Shown here one piece after another: positions 35,959 to 45,594 of a stretch of 64,000 bases of DNA (the stretch's first letter is position 1; each line of letters opens with the position of its first letter). A program made the translations under genes and the position numbers. The notes beneath the pieces were generated by a model. The model was given only the letters and a program-made list of their open reading frames with translations. It searched no databases and had not been told where the DNA came from. The stretch is from Melioribacteraceae bacterium (GTDB lineage Bacteria; Bacteroidota; Ignavibacteria; Ignavibacteriales; Melioribacteraceae). The stretch covers positions 18,947 to 82,946 of the forward strand of contig JAFGMI010000037.1 in assembly GCA_016927595.1 (NCBI GenBank), in the 5' to 3' direction.

Positions 35959-38900
35959 TTAATATATAATTTTAATATAGCTCCCTTTAAAGTCCTGATT
36001 TCTCGCCTCGATAATCGTTTCTTCAAAAGGTACAGGTTTAAATTCAATTTCCGCAAGACCATTTGCAAATTCTATTACTGAGCTTCCGCTATACGTACCA
36101 TAATTCTCCAGCAGTTTCCCATTACCGCTTATTGAGAAATAGACTCTGCTGTTATAGTCCAGGCATCTTCGTCCATTTACATCCGACATAACGGCTTTTA
36201 TTAAATAATTACCATTAATCAGTTTTTCTGAGGATAGTAATATCTTGTCAGGTTTCCTGTTGGGTTGTGTAAAATAATCTATACTAATACTATCTTCAGC
36301 AGCATCATGATCATGGACTGATTCAGCAACAATTATATTCTTCCCTTCTATAAAAACAACATCCCACGATAATCCTTGTGCCGGATACTCTTTCTTGTCT
36401 CTGGTTTTAATTCCCTGTGATAAACCGTTTACAAAAAGCTCAACTTTATCACAGTTGCTGAATACATTTACTTCATTCATCTCACCCGGTTTTCCCGTTC
36501 TATCGGTCCAGCTGTGAGATTCTATATAACAAAACTTAGGATTATTACTCCAGTAACTTTTAAAAACATAATATGCATCTTTAGGATTACCTTCCCGATC
36601 AACTAATCCTTTTTGATTTATATAAGGCAGAGCATTTTCCGGACGCAATGGTGTTCCGAAATCCTTAAAAGCCCATTGAGCGTTTCCTGTAAATTTTTCA
36701 TAGCTTTCCGAAATTCTGAGATGCCAGTCAAATAAATCAACTATATAAGATTCACTCCAGTCACCAATCTGAGCAACATTTTTCACCTTTACCTGATTTA
36801 TCTCTTCCGCCCACTCATCAGGATTAAGATAGCCGTCACCGGTGATAGGCGATTCAGTATGTCTGCCTTTATGACTTGATCCGCCGTACTCTGCGTGAAA
36901 AAACCTTTTATACTTTTGTACTGCATCGTTAATAGCATTGGAGTAGCTTTTATAAACACCTGAATACCAGCCAGCCCAAATTGAAGGTGAAAAAACATCA
37001 ACGAGATCAGAACCTTCATAAAATTTTCTTATGGCTGTCAATCTGTAAGGATCGAGTTCATGTGTATAGTTATCAAGCAATTCTACAAATGTCCTAAGAG
37101 AATCAATATCATCTCCGTTTTCGAAATCAGGAAGCCAGTAAATTTCATTTCCTAAAGACCATATAATGATTGACGGATGGTTATAATTCTGATCTATCAT
37201 TTCTTTAAGAAGTCTTTTAGTATTACTTTTCCAGATATCGTCCCCAACTCCTCCGCGGCACCACGGCAATTCATCCCAGACAAGAATTCCAAGTTCGTCG
37301 CAGGTCTTATATACTTCAGGATCCTGAGGATAATGAGCAAGGCGGACAAAATTAGCTCCCATTTCCTTAATCATCTCAAGGTCTTTCCGGTGCAGTTCAT
37401 TCGGCATAGCATTTCCCATCCCAGCATGCTCCTCATGCCTGTGAGTACCCCTTAACAAGAGTTGTTTGCCGTTAAGATAAAACGCACCGTATTCCTTGAA
37501 CTCAAACCACCTGTAACCAAATTTTTCTTCGACCTGATCTAGCATGCCAGTTTCATTGTACAGGCTTAACCTAAGCTTGTATAAATTAGGTTGAGAAGTC
37601 GACCATAATTGAGGATTCTCAATTTTCGGGAGCGCAAAACCGAACTGCTTTTCTTTTTGATCCGGATTTATTTCGCGTCTCAGTTCAATTTTTTGCAACC
37701 CTGTCGGATCAATCAATTCTAGAAAAACCTCACCGTGTGCAAAATTTAAATCATCAAGTTCAAACAGGACGTGAGTGTCAGCACTCTTTTCATTGACAAC
37801 GGGAGTTGATATCTTCAGGTTCTTAATTGATGTTGCTGGTATGGACTTCAGGTAAACGTCCCTGGAAATTCCGCCATAAATAAAAAAGTCGGACTTTTGA
37901 GACGGAATAAGACGGGGATCAATTGAATTATCGGCTTTCACTGTAATCGTATTAATACCTTCGGTGATAAAATCTGTAATATCAATATCGAATCCGATAT
38001 ATCCTCCTGAATGGCTTCCTGCAAAATTTCCGTTTATGTAAATTTCGCTTTTAAGATTGATGCTCTCAAATTCCAGTAAATATTTCAGATTGTAATCTAT
38101 ATTGCGAAGCAAAAGTTCTTTCATGTACCAGCTGATCCCTCTCCTGTAGCCCGGTTGCTGGTCGACCGCATCGAAGGCATTCCATGTGTGCGGCAAGTCG
38201 ACTAATTCCCATTTGTGCTTTGTGAGATGAAGCTTATTATAATCTTTAATATTATCTTCCAGATAAAACCAATTGTCATTTATACAAACCCTATTCCGCA
38301 AAGCTTTACGGTCAATAGCTGCCTCATTTAAATAATTATAGTACTTACTTATAACCTCGGTAAGATAATAATCACCGCATGGAAATGATTCGTCAACTCC
38401 CCAGTCCTTATGGTAATTATAAACTGTATGAATCAGTAGCCCCTCTTCTATGTTTCTTTCGGAATTATAAAACATATAACCGTCAAGTATTGATTCACTT
38501 ATTTTTGTAAAATAACTTTTATATAATTTAAACTGTTCTCTTGTCTCCGACAACCCGGCAAGCATCTCCATTCCGCTTGCTGCAATCACAGCTGCCGATG
38601 CATCTTTCGGGTTTGATTCCCCCGATAAATTTAAATCCCAGTGCGGTACCAGATCATCAGGTAAATGATATATAAAATATTCTGCCATCTTCTGCGCCAC
38701 ATTAAGGAATCTCTCGTCGCTTGTATATTTATAAGCTATGGAAAAGCCATATATGCCCCATGCCTGTCCGCGAGCCCATACGGATTCATCACTATATCCC
38801 TGATGTGTAAATTTTTTAATTACATTTCCTGTCGAAGGATCAAATTCCACTACGTGATGACTTGAGAAGTCTGAGCGTACATGTTCATTCATACAGATTA

Positions 38901-39504
38901 CCGCATGTTTATAGGCGATTTCATAAAATTCAGGTATTCCGAATTCTGCAGCCGCCCAGAAAAGAAGTTCCAGATTCATCATCGTATCAATTATCATTAA
39001 TCCCGCTTTATCTTCACTTCCTAATTTCCCCCAGGCTCTAATATAATTGCCGTTCTTATTGAATCTTGCAGCCAGCATTCTTACCGCATTCAAGGCAGCG
39101 TCTTTGTATTTTTTTTCTCCGGTGATTTGGTATGCTTTAACAACGGACGGTAAAAAAATAAATCCCATATCATGAGTATAATCTATATACGAATAATCAA
39201 TGAGTGCATCAGCAACTGACAACGCTTTTAATTTAAAAATCTCGTCTCCTGTCACATCGTAAATATTCCAGAGTTCTCCACCGATAAAACCTGAAAGCCA
39301 GTTTATCTTGCTCCTGTAATTCCACTTGCCATTTACGGTATAGTCGGGGTATCTACTATTAAAAATATCATATTTTTCCAGCAGTTGTTCTTTAACCTGA
39401 TTTATAATGACATCAAGCTGGGCAGGCAAAAGATTCCCCGCATTACTATCATTGATTGAAACACTGGTGAGTGTTAAGAATATTAACAGTATAATTTTTT
39501 TCAT
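35959..39504 (-). CDS. GH88-GH2 fusion: unsaturated glucuronyl hydrolase joined to a beta-glycosidase
   Basis: The protein has 1181 residues and a signal peptide ending near residue 22. Residues about 25-395 form a GH88 unit: D112 in THDMGFIF and D173 in MIIDTMMNLELLFW correspond to the two essential Asp, and SVWARGQAWGIYGF (241-254) is the family signature. Residues about 405-1181 form a GH2 unit, with a sugar-binding/jelly-roll opening (LPHTWNAFDA), a catalytic barrel carrying acid/base E787 in SLGNE and nucleophile E872 in HAEYGG, and trailing beta-domains. GH88 removes unsaturated uronate from lyase products, and GH2 removes the next beta-linked sugar (galactose, mannose or glucuronate type). 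The fusion would process lyase-made oligosaccharides sequentially from the non-reducing end. GH105 rather than GH88 is an alternative for the N-terminal half. Confidence 0.85.
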   Translation of the reverse strand: MKKIILLIFLTLTSVSINDSNAGNLLPAQLDVIINQVKEQLLEKYDIFNSRYPDYTVNGKWNYRSKINWLSGFIGGELWNIYDVTGDEIFKLKALSVADALIDYSYIDYTHDMGFIFLPSVVKAYQITGEKKYKDAALNAVRMLAARFNKNGNYIRAWGKLGSEDKAGLMIIDTMMNLELLFWAAAEFGIPEFYEIAYKHAVICMNEHVRSDFSSHHVVEFDPSTGNVIKKFTHQGYSDESVWARGQAWGIYGFSIAYKYTSDERFLNVAQKMAEYFIYHLPDDLVPHWDLNLSGESNPKDASAAVIAASGMEMLAGLSETREQFKLYKSYFTKISESILDGYMFYNSERNIEEGLLIHTVYNYHKDWGVDESFPCGDYYLTEVISKYYNYLNEAAIDRKALRNRVCINDNWFYLEDNIKDYNKLHLTKHKWELVDLPHTWNAFDAVDQQPGYRRGISWYMKELLLRNIDYNLKYLLEFESINLKSEIYINGNFAGSHSGGYIGFDIDITDFITEGINTITVKADNSIDPRLIPSQKSDFFIYGGISRDVYLKSIPATSIKNLKISTPVVNEKSADTHVLFELDDLNFAHGEVFLELIDPTGLQKIELRREINPDQKEKQFGFALPKIENPQLWSTSQPNLYKLRLSLYNETGMLDQVEEKFGYRWFEFKEYGAFYLNGKQLLLRGTHRHEEHAGMGNAMPNELHRKDLEMIKEMGANFVRLAHYPQDPEVYKTCDELGILVWDELPWCRGGVGDDIWKSNTKRLLKEMIDQNYNHPSIIIWSLGNEIYWLPDFENGDDIDSLRTFVELLDNYTHELDPYRLTAIRKFYEGSDLVDVFSPSIWAGWYSGVYKSYSNAINDAVQKYKRFFHAEYGGSSHKGRHTESPITGDGYLNPDEWAEEINQVKVKNVAQIGDWSESYIVDLFDWHLRISESYEKFTGNAQWAFKDFGTPLRPENALPYINQKGLVDREGNPKDAYYVFKSYWSNNPKFCYIESHSWTDRTGKPGEMNEVNVFSNCDKVELFVNGLSQGIKTRDKKEYPAQGLSWDVVFIEGKNIIVAESVHDHDAAEDSISIDYFTQPNRKPDKILLSSEKLINGNYLIKAVMSDVNGRRCLDYNSRVYFSISGNGKLLENYGTYSGSSVIEFANGLAEIEFKPVPFEETIIEARNQDFKGSYIKIIY

Positions 39505-39505
39505 A

Positions 39506-40663
39506 TTAAAACCACAGAACTGGTTGTCTAATCGGAAAATTTCTTATTACTTCTTCCTCATCGGGATCGGCTTCCAACTTTTTCCAAAGATCTATATACT
39601 TGCTTTCATTGTAAGCGAACCCAGCAATGAGCAGACTCGGATGCCTTACCGGCCAATTATCATAATACATAACATCCTTCTTATGATTCCATTCAGACTT
39701 ATCACGTATAAAAGGATACATAAACTCAATCGCCTGTTTTATGTGCTTCCCGTCAGATGTTCTATACTCAAAAAGATTTTCTTTTTCTGAGTTTAATATT
39801 TTCGCAACCATAAACATAGCATCAAGATTAAATAGTGAATAGCCGTATGGCTTGGTTCGTTTCAGTTCGAGCGGGAAGCTCCCGTCTATTTCCATCTGAT
39901 CGGGCAGAAGCGTACCTTTGAACATATTCCTGCAGTAGTCTAAAGTTTCTTCATCACCAATCAGTTTTGCATATATTGCCACTTGCATCGCCCAGCAAGT
40001 GCTATGATTGTTTCCGTTATCTCTTTCATCAATTCCGAATTCATGAGTTGTAAGCCAATTCAAATAATTTTGGAACCATAAAGTAAGCTCATTTGAAACA
40101 CCGTCATGCAGATAACCTGAATTTTTAAGTACAATTACAGCCTGAGCTACTTCAACAAGATGTATTGTATCAATTATTCCGATTCCCCTTCCTTTTACTC
40201 TGCCGAATATAGCCTGTGCATATAGCAATTCAGGATTCATCAAAGTCCTTTTATCAACAAACCATGCATTTAAATGTTTCAGTGCATGGTCGGCATATTT
40301 TGTATCTCCTGTTATTTTATAAGCTGCGGCAAGAGCGGATACATGAATTGAAAACCTTCTCAATGCTTTCCTGTGCTCGACAAAATTTTCCGGATTTGTT
40401 AATCCGTCTTTTCTGATATAAGGCCCAGCTGGATTTGCCGGATCGGGCCACCAGTAATCACCTTCGGAATAGTAATCATGAATTCCTCCGGAACTGCGTT
40501 CACACTTAAAATCCGTGATAGTAACCGGTTCTTCCAGCAGAAATTTCTCAGCCAGAGCTATAACCCGATCTCGTTCGAAACTTTCAAGTTCAAAGCGCGA
40601 ATTGTCGTCACAGGCAGATACAATTGTGAAAAACAGAATTAATATAGCAGCGTATTTATTCAT
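39506..40663 (-). CDS. Alginate-lyase-superfamily lipoprotein (PF05426-type), paralogue of the 33933 protein
   Basis: The protein has 385 residues with a lipoprotein signal (VSAC, Cys18), so it is probably attached to a membrane. YSEGDYWWPDPANPAGPYIR (65-84), LMNPELLYAQAI (141-152) and NGNNHSTCWAMQVA (216-229) align with the secreted paralogue. The residues after the catalytic-type His220 differ: HSTCWA here against HSSWYA in the paralogue, so the position of the expected Tyr is changed. The substrate or activity may have shifted. The start lies 11 bp after the previous gene's stop, and the stop lies 1 bp before the GH88-GH2 start. Confidence 0.78.
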   Translation of the reverse strand: MNKYAAILILFFTIVSACDDNSRFELESFERDRVIALAEKFLLEEPVTITDFKCERSSGGIHDYYSEGDYWWPDPANPAGPYIRKDGLTNPENFVEHRKALRRFSIHVSALAAAYKITGDTKYADHALKHLNAWFVDKRTLMNPELLYAQAIFGRVKGRGIGIIDTIHLVEVAQAVIVLKNSGYLHDGVSNELTLWFQNYLNWLTTHEFGIDERDNGNNHSTCWAMQVAIYAKLIGDEETLDYCRNMFKGTLLPDQMEIDGSFPLELKRTKPYGYSLFNLDAMFMVAKILNSEKENLFEYRTSDGKHIKQAIEFMYPFIRDKSEWNHKKDVMYYDNWPVRHPSLLIAGFAYNESKYIDLWKKLEADPDEEEVIRNFPIRQPVLWF

Positions 40664-40674
40664 ATAAGTTAACT

Positions 40675-42600
40675 TTATTTAATCAGCACCATTTTATTTG
40701 TTTTTACTCCATACTCAGATTCAAGTATACATATGTAAATTCCAGTGTTAACTTTTTCTTTAAGAGAATTCGTTCCATCCCATGATATTGAATGCAGTCC
40801 TTGGTCTGCAATACCGTCGAACATCACTTTGATTTCGCTTCCCAGTATGTCAATTACTGTGATCTTTAACTTAGCAGGAGCTGGTATTTTATATGTAATA
40901 ACTGTTGAAGGGTTGAAAGGGTTGGGATAATTATCATATAATTTATAATCATCTGCTTTAAGCTGTTCGGAATACGAGTCCTTTACTGAAACAATACTAC
41001 CAATTCTTTCTTCCAGCTGAGCCATATAGAGAGAATGCGGTGTTAATCCCGGAGTATTGCTTCCTTCTATATATCCTGCAGGTTCATCAAAAGTTGCTTC
41101 CGCACTTCCGGCAATTAATTTACCAGAACATCCAATCGCATAATTCTGAGCTGTTGGCGGTTTCTGAACAACAAGATCACCGTTATGCATATCGCAATTC
41201 CACGCAACGGAATGCGCTACAGCCCATCCATGACTCGTACCATAATAACCTCTGTTGTATAAGCCGAGCAACCGTGCATTCACACCAGACCGTGGTCCGT
41301 CTATTTCAACCAGGTTATCCCACAACATTCCCATGCTCCATCGTCTGTGACCTTCGCTGCTCGTATAAGCTCCTGAAGATTTGCAATTATAGAATACAAT
41401 GCCCGAAGTCCAGGACATTCCATTAGAGACATAATGATGTCTGCCGTTCGTAGCAAGACAATCCTTGAATAAAATCTGCTGAGAAGCCGTGTACACCTGG
41501 AAGTTGTATCTGTTGCCTCCGGTTATTGTTGAAACAGGATCTAATGCATTGCAGTTCTCAACAGTGATTCTGGAAGCAGTATTTGTACGGACTGCTGATA
41601 ACCCGAAATGCAGCATCGTACAATCCTTTATCCATGCATCTTCTATTAAGTACATATCAACTGCATTCCATGCATGATTTTCGTCTTCATTGTCTCCTGA
41701 TGTTTCTATATCTATTCTTATATTTTCAAGACCCTGGTGGGTAATCATTCCCGCTCTCGAATATAAATAGATGTACGACTGCGCATGCGAACGGATTAAA
41801 TGATTATATATTGGTACGTCCACCGTTATTCTATTACCTGCTATTGCCGTGATGTATCTGTTGAATATCAGGGGCTGACTATCAACTTCCCATGGGATAT
41901 CAACACCCTCTTCAGCACCTGACTCATCTGAATGCGTACCACCGTAATCAACCGCTGCTAGCCATTCTTCGGTGCATGGATGATATACAATAATATTATC
42001 TCCTACGGAAAATGGTGATGCGTCTTCAACTTCAAAACTCTTCTCGCCAACCAGAACCGTATCTGATATAATATTAATTCTTGAACCGGATTCATGACGC
42101 CAAAGTGAACTCGAACCGCCGCCCATTGTTAAAACTGTCCGCTTCGAAGGTGTATTGCCGGTAGCATATAATATTGTATTCGTTGCAGGATCGTCACCGT
42201 CACCTGCGCCGCGAACCACGATACCTTCCAGCTTCATGTATAACCTGCCCTTGATTTCATATTTACCCGCTTCAAGAAGCAGTGCGCCCCGGAATCCATT
42301 CTCCTGAACAGGGTATAACGACATTTGTATTATAGCATTATTTATATGACTAGTATTGTCCCCTTCAACAGGAGATATCGTTTTGACAACAGGGACAGAA
42401 GGGAATGATTCATTTCCATTTTTATAACCAGCATAGCTGAAATCAGGCACACAATTTCCTTCTTTATCCCTTATGTACTGAAGTTGACCGTTTTCGTTTG
42501 TATATACAATACTTGACTGCCAGCTCTGCGGGTAAACGCTGATGGAAGTAATTAACCCTGTTACAATTGTCATTAAATATTTTTCATAAATCTTTTTCAT
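40675..42600 (-). CDS. Secreted parallel beta-helix protein of unknown specificity with C-terminal sorting tail
   Basis: The protein has 641 residues and a signal peptide ending near VYPQS. The mature protein opens with VPDFSYAGYKNG and a GDNTSHINNAI segment, the usual entry of pectate-lyase-like beta-helices. Repeated short helix turns follow, such as LENIRIDIETSGDNEDENH and NCNALDPVSTITGG. The last 85 or so residues form a sorting domain (LYDNYPNPFNPST to MVLIK), indicating export and surface attachment by a type IX-like route. I cannot place it in a known lyase or hydrolase family. Its position between an alginate-lyase-superfamily gene and the PL6 gene suggests a polysaccharide-acting role. 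Confidence 0.7.
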   Translation of the reverse strand: MKKIYEKYLMTIVTGLITSISVYPQSWQSSIVYTNENGQLQYIRDKEGNCVPDFSYAGYKNGNESFPSVPVVKTISPVEGDNTSHINNAIIQMSLYPVQENGFRGALLLEAGKYEIKGRLYMKLEGIVVRGAGDGDDPATNTILYATGNTPSKRTVLTMGGGSSSLWRHESGSRINIISDTVLVGEKSFEVEDASPFSVGDNIIVYHPCTEEWLAAVDYGGTHSDESGAEEGVDIPWEVDSQPLIFNRYITAIAGNRITVDVPIYNHLIRSHAQSYIYLYSRAGMITHQGLENIRIDIETSGDNEDENHAWNAVDMYLIEDAWIKDCTMLHFGLSAVRTNTASRITVENCNALDPVSTITGGNRYNFQVYTASQQILFKDCLATNGRHHYVSNGMSWTSGIVFYNCKSSGAYTSSEGHRRWSMGMLWDNLVEIDGPRSGVNARLLGLYNRGYYGTSHGWAVAHSVAWNCDMHNGDLVVQKPPTAQNYAIGCSGKLIAGSAEATFDEPAGYIEGSNTPGLTPHSLYMAQLEERIGSIVSVKDSYSEQLKADDYKLYDNYPNPFNPSTVITYKIPAPAKLKITVIDILGSEIKVMFDGIADQGLHSISWDGTNSLKEKVNTGIYICILESEYGVKTNKMVLIK

Positions 42601-42603
42601 ATA

Positions 42604-45537
42604 CTATTTAGCGAGCATTATTTTATTAGTAAATATCCTGTCTCCGGCAGTCATTCTGACTATATAAACTCCAGTACTGCATTGTTCCAATCTGATATTC
42701 AAACAATAATATCCCGGCTGATGATAATTATTGATCAGATTTTTAACGAGCCTTCCGGTTATATCATACAGTTGTATTGACACAAATGATTGATGAGGCA
42801 CCTGGTAATTAATTAATGTAGAGGGATTGAACGGATTCGGATAATTAGGCAGCAGTGCAAATTCATCAGGCATTTCTTTGTTATTATCAGCAGATACAAT
42901 AGAAGTGAAAGCAGCAATCACTTCTTTATCATCATCCATTGTTACAATTACTGATTCTTCTGTCCCCTGGGCATCGCCGCTCCACATCGAAAGCATATAT
43001 CCTTCCGCCGGATGAGCAGTAAGCGTTACAATTTCACCAGGTTTATAGAATGACTCGATTGATTGAGGATTTGCAGATACGGTTCCTTCGCCGAAAGTGA
43101 CTATCTCCAGCACAAAATAATCCGGTTCGTAAACTGCCCATCTTAAGTCACCCAGTGCATTTCCGTTCTCTGATAATCTGAGTAACGGTGAAGAAGCGGA
43201 GAGAGTAAAATTCCCGGTTTCCGCTTCTTCGTACAAAGGATCGTAATCAACTAAGCCATTCCCAGCTTTAGCCCCGTTGAAATATTTAACAGGTCCGGCA
43301 TTAAATATATCGCAGTAACTGATTTGTGATAACTGTCCGTAAAGCGATACAGAATTCGGACTGTTAGAGAAAACGGAGTTTTTTATTATAGTCTGATCAC
43401 AATCATGAGCATTTATAATCTCATAATTCCCGAAACCAATATTATCAAATGTGCATTGGTCGATTTTAACGACAGGTCCGGGTGTGAATATTACATTATC
43501 TCCACCGTACAAAACCAGTGCCTCTCCGGGAATATTCCAGAAAGTACAATTTGAGATTTCCAGGTAACCTACGCTGTAAATGCCGCTGTTCAAATCCTCT
43601 GCATCAAATCGTAAACCCTCACTTCCGCAATTAGTGAAGGTACTGTTTGTAATAATAATGGAATCAGCGAATGTGCCTCTATATGTCCTGAAAAAATTAC
43701 CGAAATTTTCCACGGACACATCTTTGAATAAACAGCTGTCGATGAACAGCTTGTAATGTTTATCGAAAGGATCATCATCTGTTCTTATCAGATACTTTGC
43801 GGGTGTATTCGTTCCCGACATCCCATCAAGTTCAACGCCGGTCAAAGACAGACTGCCTCCGTTTCTTATTTCAAAAATTATTCTGGTGCTTGAAGAAGAA
43901 TTGTTCTGCCGTATTACAGGCTTTTCAGTAAGATCAGCTTTCGCTCTTATAACAACCGGTATATTTAATTCTAAATTACTGCTGTTCGTATATATCCCGC
44001 CATCAGTAACGAGTTCAATGATATCTCCCGGATTGTATTCAGTGAGAGCCTTGATTAGCGAATCCTGACCTGCTTCTACAGAAAAAACCTTTACAGGCGT
44101 TGGTGGAGGCGGATACCAGTCAGGTCCTACATCCCTGCTCTTGAGAGGTCGTATTTTAATACTATCACTGGAAAATTCATCTGCGCCAACATCATTACCG
44201 TCACTTCTGATTTGCCCGTCAAAATCCGTTAATACAAAATCATATAATCCGGCAGAAGCATTTATAGCCGGGCTTGATTCTGAAAGTCTCCACAAACTGT
44301 CTGCATCATATCTCAACTGGGGATCTATTATCTGAATGCCGTCCGGCTGCTCAATTCCCAGAGGTCCGCCGTAAAATATGTTGCCTTCGTAAAAGAAATC
44401 CGAAGGTGTGTCTTCGTACTCGATAATCCTTGTTGTACACTTGACCAAATTATTTGCAATAGTACAGTCTTTCGGAGGCAAAACCAGCTCATCATCAGAT
44501 CCGGAACCGATATTAAAATTTTCTAAACTGTTTATAATTGTATTATTCACTACAATCGCATTTACTACCTGCCCATACCTGGTCGAGTCCTGTTCATAAT
44601 TCTCAACTCCATTCATCATAGTCAGTGCGGCTCTGTAGCCGGTACCACGAAGGTTTTCCATGTAGTTATTATAAACTTTATGGTTTTCCCCTATTATTCT
44701 AATCCCACCGGTATTTGATTTATTATTACCGATAAAAAAGTTGCCATGAACTTCAGCCCAGTCTCCATGCCTGAGCGTAAGAGAACCTTCACTTTCATAA
44801 AAAGTATTATATCTGAAAGTATTGTGACCACTCTTATTTGAAATGATTTCTGCTTCACCGTTACATTGTTTAAAAAGGTTATACTCAACCGTGGTATATG
44901 AATCGTAATTCCACCATTGGCTGGTCCCGATTCTTATAGTCTCACCACCGTTCACGCCAAGCTCAGGTCGGTTATCAAAATAGTTGCTGTCAATCAAATG
45001 GTAGTCGGGTACAGCATCGAGCCATACAACAAGAGTAGTACCGTTATGCTTTTTACCTTTCATATGGCAGTGATCCACACGGTTATTTGTGCCATAAAGA
45101 GAAATCCACTTGTAATCAACGGACTTGTCAGATGGATTATAATTCTCGATGGAAGTGTTAGTTAACCTGCAATGTTGTGCAAGTTTACCTGAACCGTTTC
45201 TGAATTCAATTACAGCCGAATCGTTAGTACTATATCCGTTTAAAAAATAAAGACCGCTTACAGTCAGGTATGAACCTGCTATTCTAAGTTTTGATTTACC
45301 AGTTAAAATTACTTTTCCCGGTTCCTCTGCAATCAATACAATATTATTATTCTCAGTTCCGTTACCGTCAAATATTATTGTCTGATCCGTCCATGTTCCG
45401 TTAGCCATTACAAGTGTATCACCGGGTACGGCTACATTCATTGCAGCTAAGATCTCAGCTGCTGAATGAACCTTGTAAGTTGAGGCAAACAAATTCATTC
45501 CGAAAACAATAAAAACCATAATAAGATTTTTTTTCAT
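42604..45537 (-). CDS. PL6-family lyase with second beta-helix, InlB-like repeat and sorting tail
   Basis: The protein has 977 residues. After the signal peptide (about 1-20), residues 21-440 are a PL6/chondroitinase-B beta-helix. K235 in ISNKSGHNTFRYNTF and R256 in LTLRHGDW have the same 21-residue spacing as the catalytic Lys/Arg of chondroitinase B, and E228/E230 lie where the calcium-binding acids are expected. A second beta-helix (about 480-790) belongs to the module shared with the next two upstream genes. A small beta-repeat (VTLTAHPAEGYMLSMWSGDA) follows, then NYPNPFNPST and the sorting tail. PL6 enzymes act on alginate, mostly MG or G blocks, or on dermatan; the neighbouring kdg genes favour alginate. 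Confidence 0.85.
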   Translation of the reverse strand: MKKNLIMVFIVFGMNLFASTYKVHSAAEILAAMNVAVPGDTLVMANGTWTDQTIIFDGNGTENNNIVLIAEEPGKVILTGKSKLRIAGSYLTVSGLYFLNGYSTNDSAVIEFRNGSGKLAQHCRLTNTSIENYNPSDKSVDYKWISLYGTNNRVDHCHMKGKKHNGTTLVVWLDAVPDYHLIDSNYFDNRPELGVNGGETIRIGTSQWWNYDSYTTVEYNLFKQCNGEAEIISNKSGHNTFRYNTFYESEGSLTLRHGDWAEVHGNFFIGNNKSNTGGIRIIGENHKVYNNYMENLRGTGYRAALTMMNGVENYEQDSTRYGQVVNAIVVNNTIINSLENFNIGSGSDDELVLPPKDCTIANNLVKCTTRIIEYEDTPSDFFYEGNIFYGGPLGIEQPDGIQIIDPQLRYDADSLWRLSESSPAINASAGLYDFVLTDFDGQIRSDGNDVGADEFSSDSIKIRPLKSRDVGPDWYPPPPTPVKVFSVEAGQDSLIKALTEYNPGDIIELVTDGGIYTNSSNLELNIPVVIRAKADLTEKPVIRQNNSSSSTRIIFEIRNGGSLSLTGVELDGMSGTNTPAKYLIRTDDDPFDKHYKLFIDSCLFKDVSVENFGNFFRTYRGTFADSIIITNSTFTNCGSEGLRFDAEDLNSGIYSVGYLEISNCTFWNIPGEALVLYGGDNVIFTPGPVVKIDQCTFDNIGFGNYEIINAHDCDQTIIKNSVFSNSPNSVSLYGQLSQISYCDIFNAGPVKYFNGAKAGNGLVDYDPLYEEAETGNFTLSASSPLLRLSENGNALGDLRWAVYEPDYFVLEIVTFGEGTVSANPQSIESFYKPGEIVTLTAHPAEGYMLSMWSGDAQGTEESVIVTMDDDKEVIAAFTSIVSADNNKEMPDEFALLPNYPNPFNPSTLINYQVPHQSFVSIQLYDITGRLVKNLINNYHQPGYYCLNIRLEQCSTGVYIVRMTAGDRIFTNKIMLAK

Positions 45538-45562
45538 CGACTAACCATAAAAGGAAGATTAA

Positions 45563-45582
45563 GGGGGATGCATGCATCCCCC
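45563..45582. terminator. Perfect 20-bp palindrome between two sorted-protein genes
   Basis: GGGGGATGCATGCATCCCCC reads the same on both strands and stands out in AT-rich surroundings. It lies in the 57-bp gap after the stop of the 1421-residue protein gene (minus strand). On that strand it is followed by a pyrimidine-rich stretch ending in TTTT. It is best explained as a terminator or attenuator that lowers expression of the downstream PL6 gene, or as an mRNA-stabilising end. Confidence 0.6.
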
Positions 45583-45594
45583 GGTAAAAAATAT

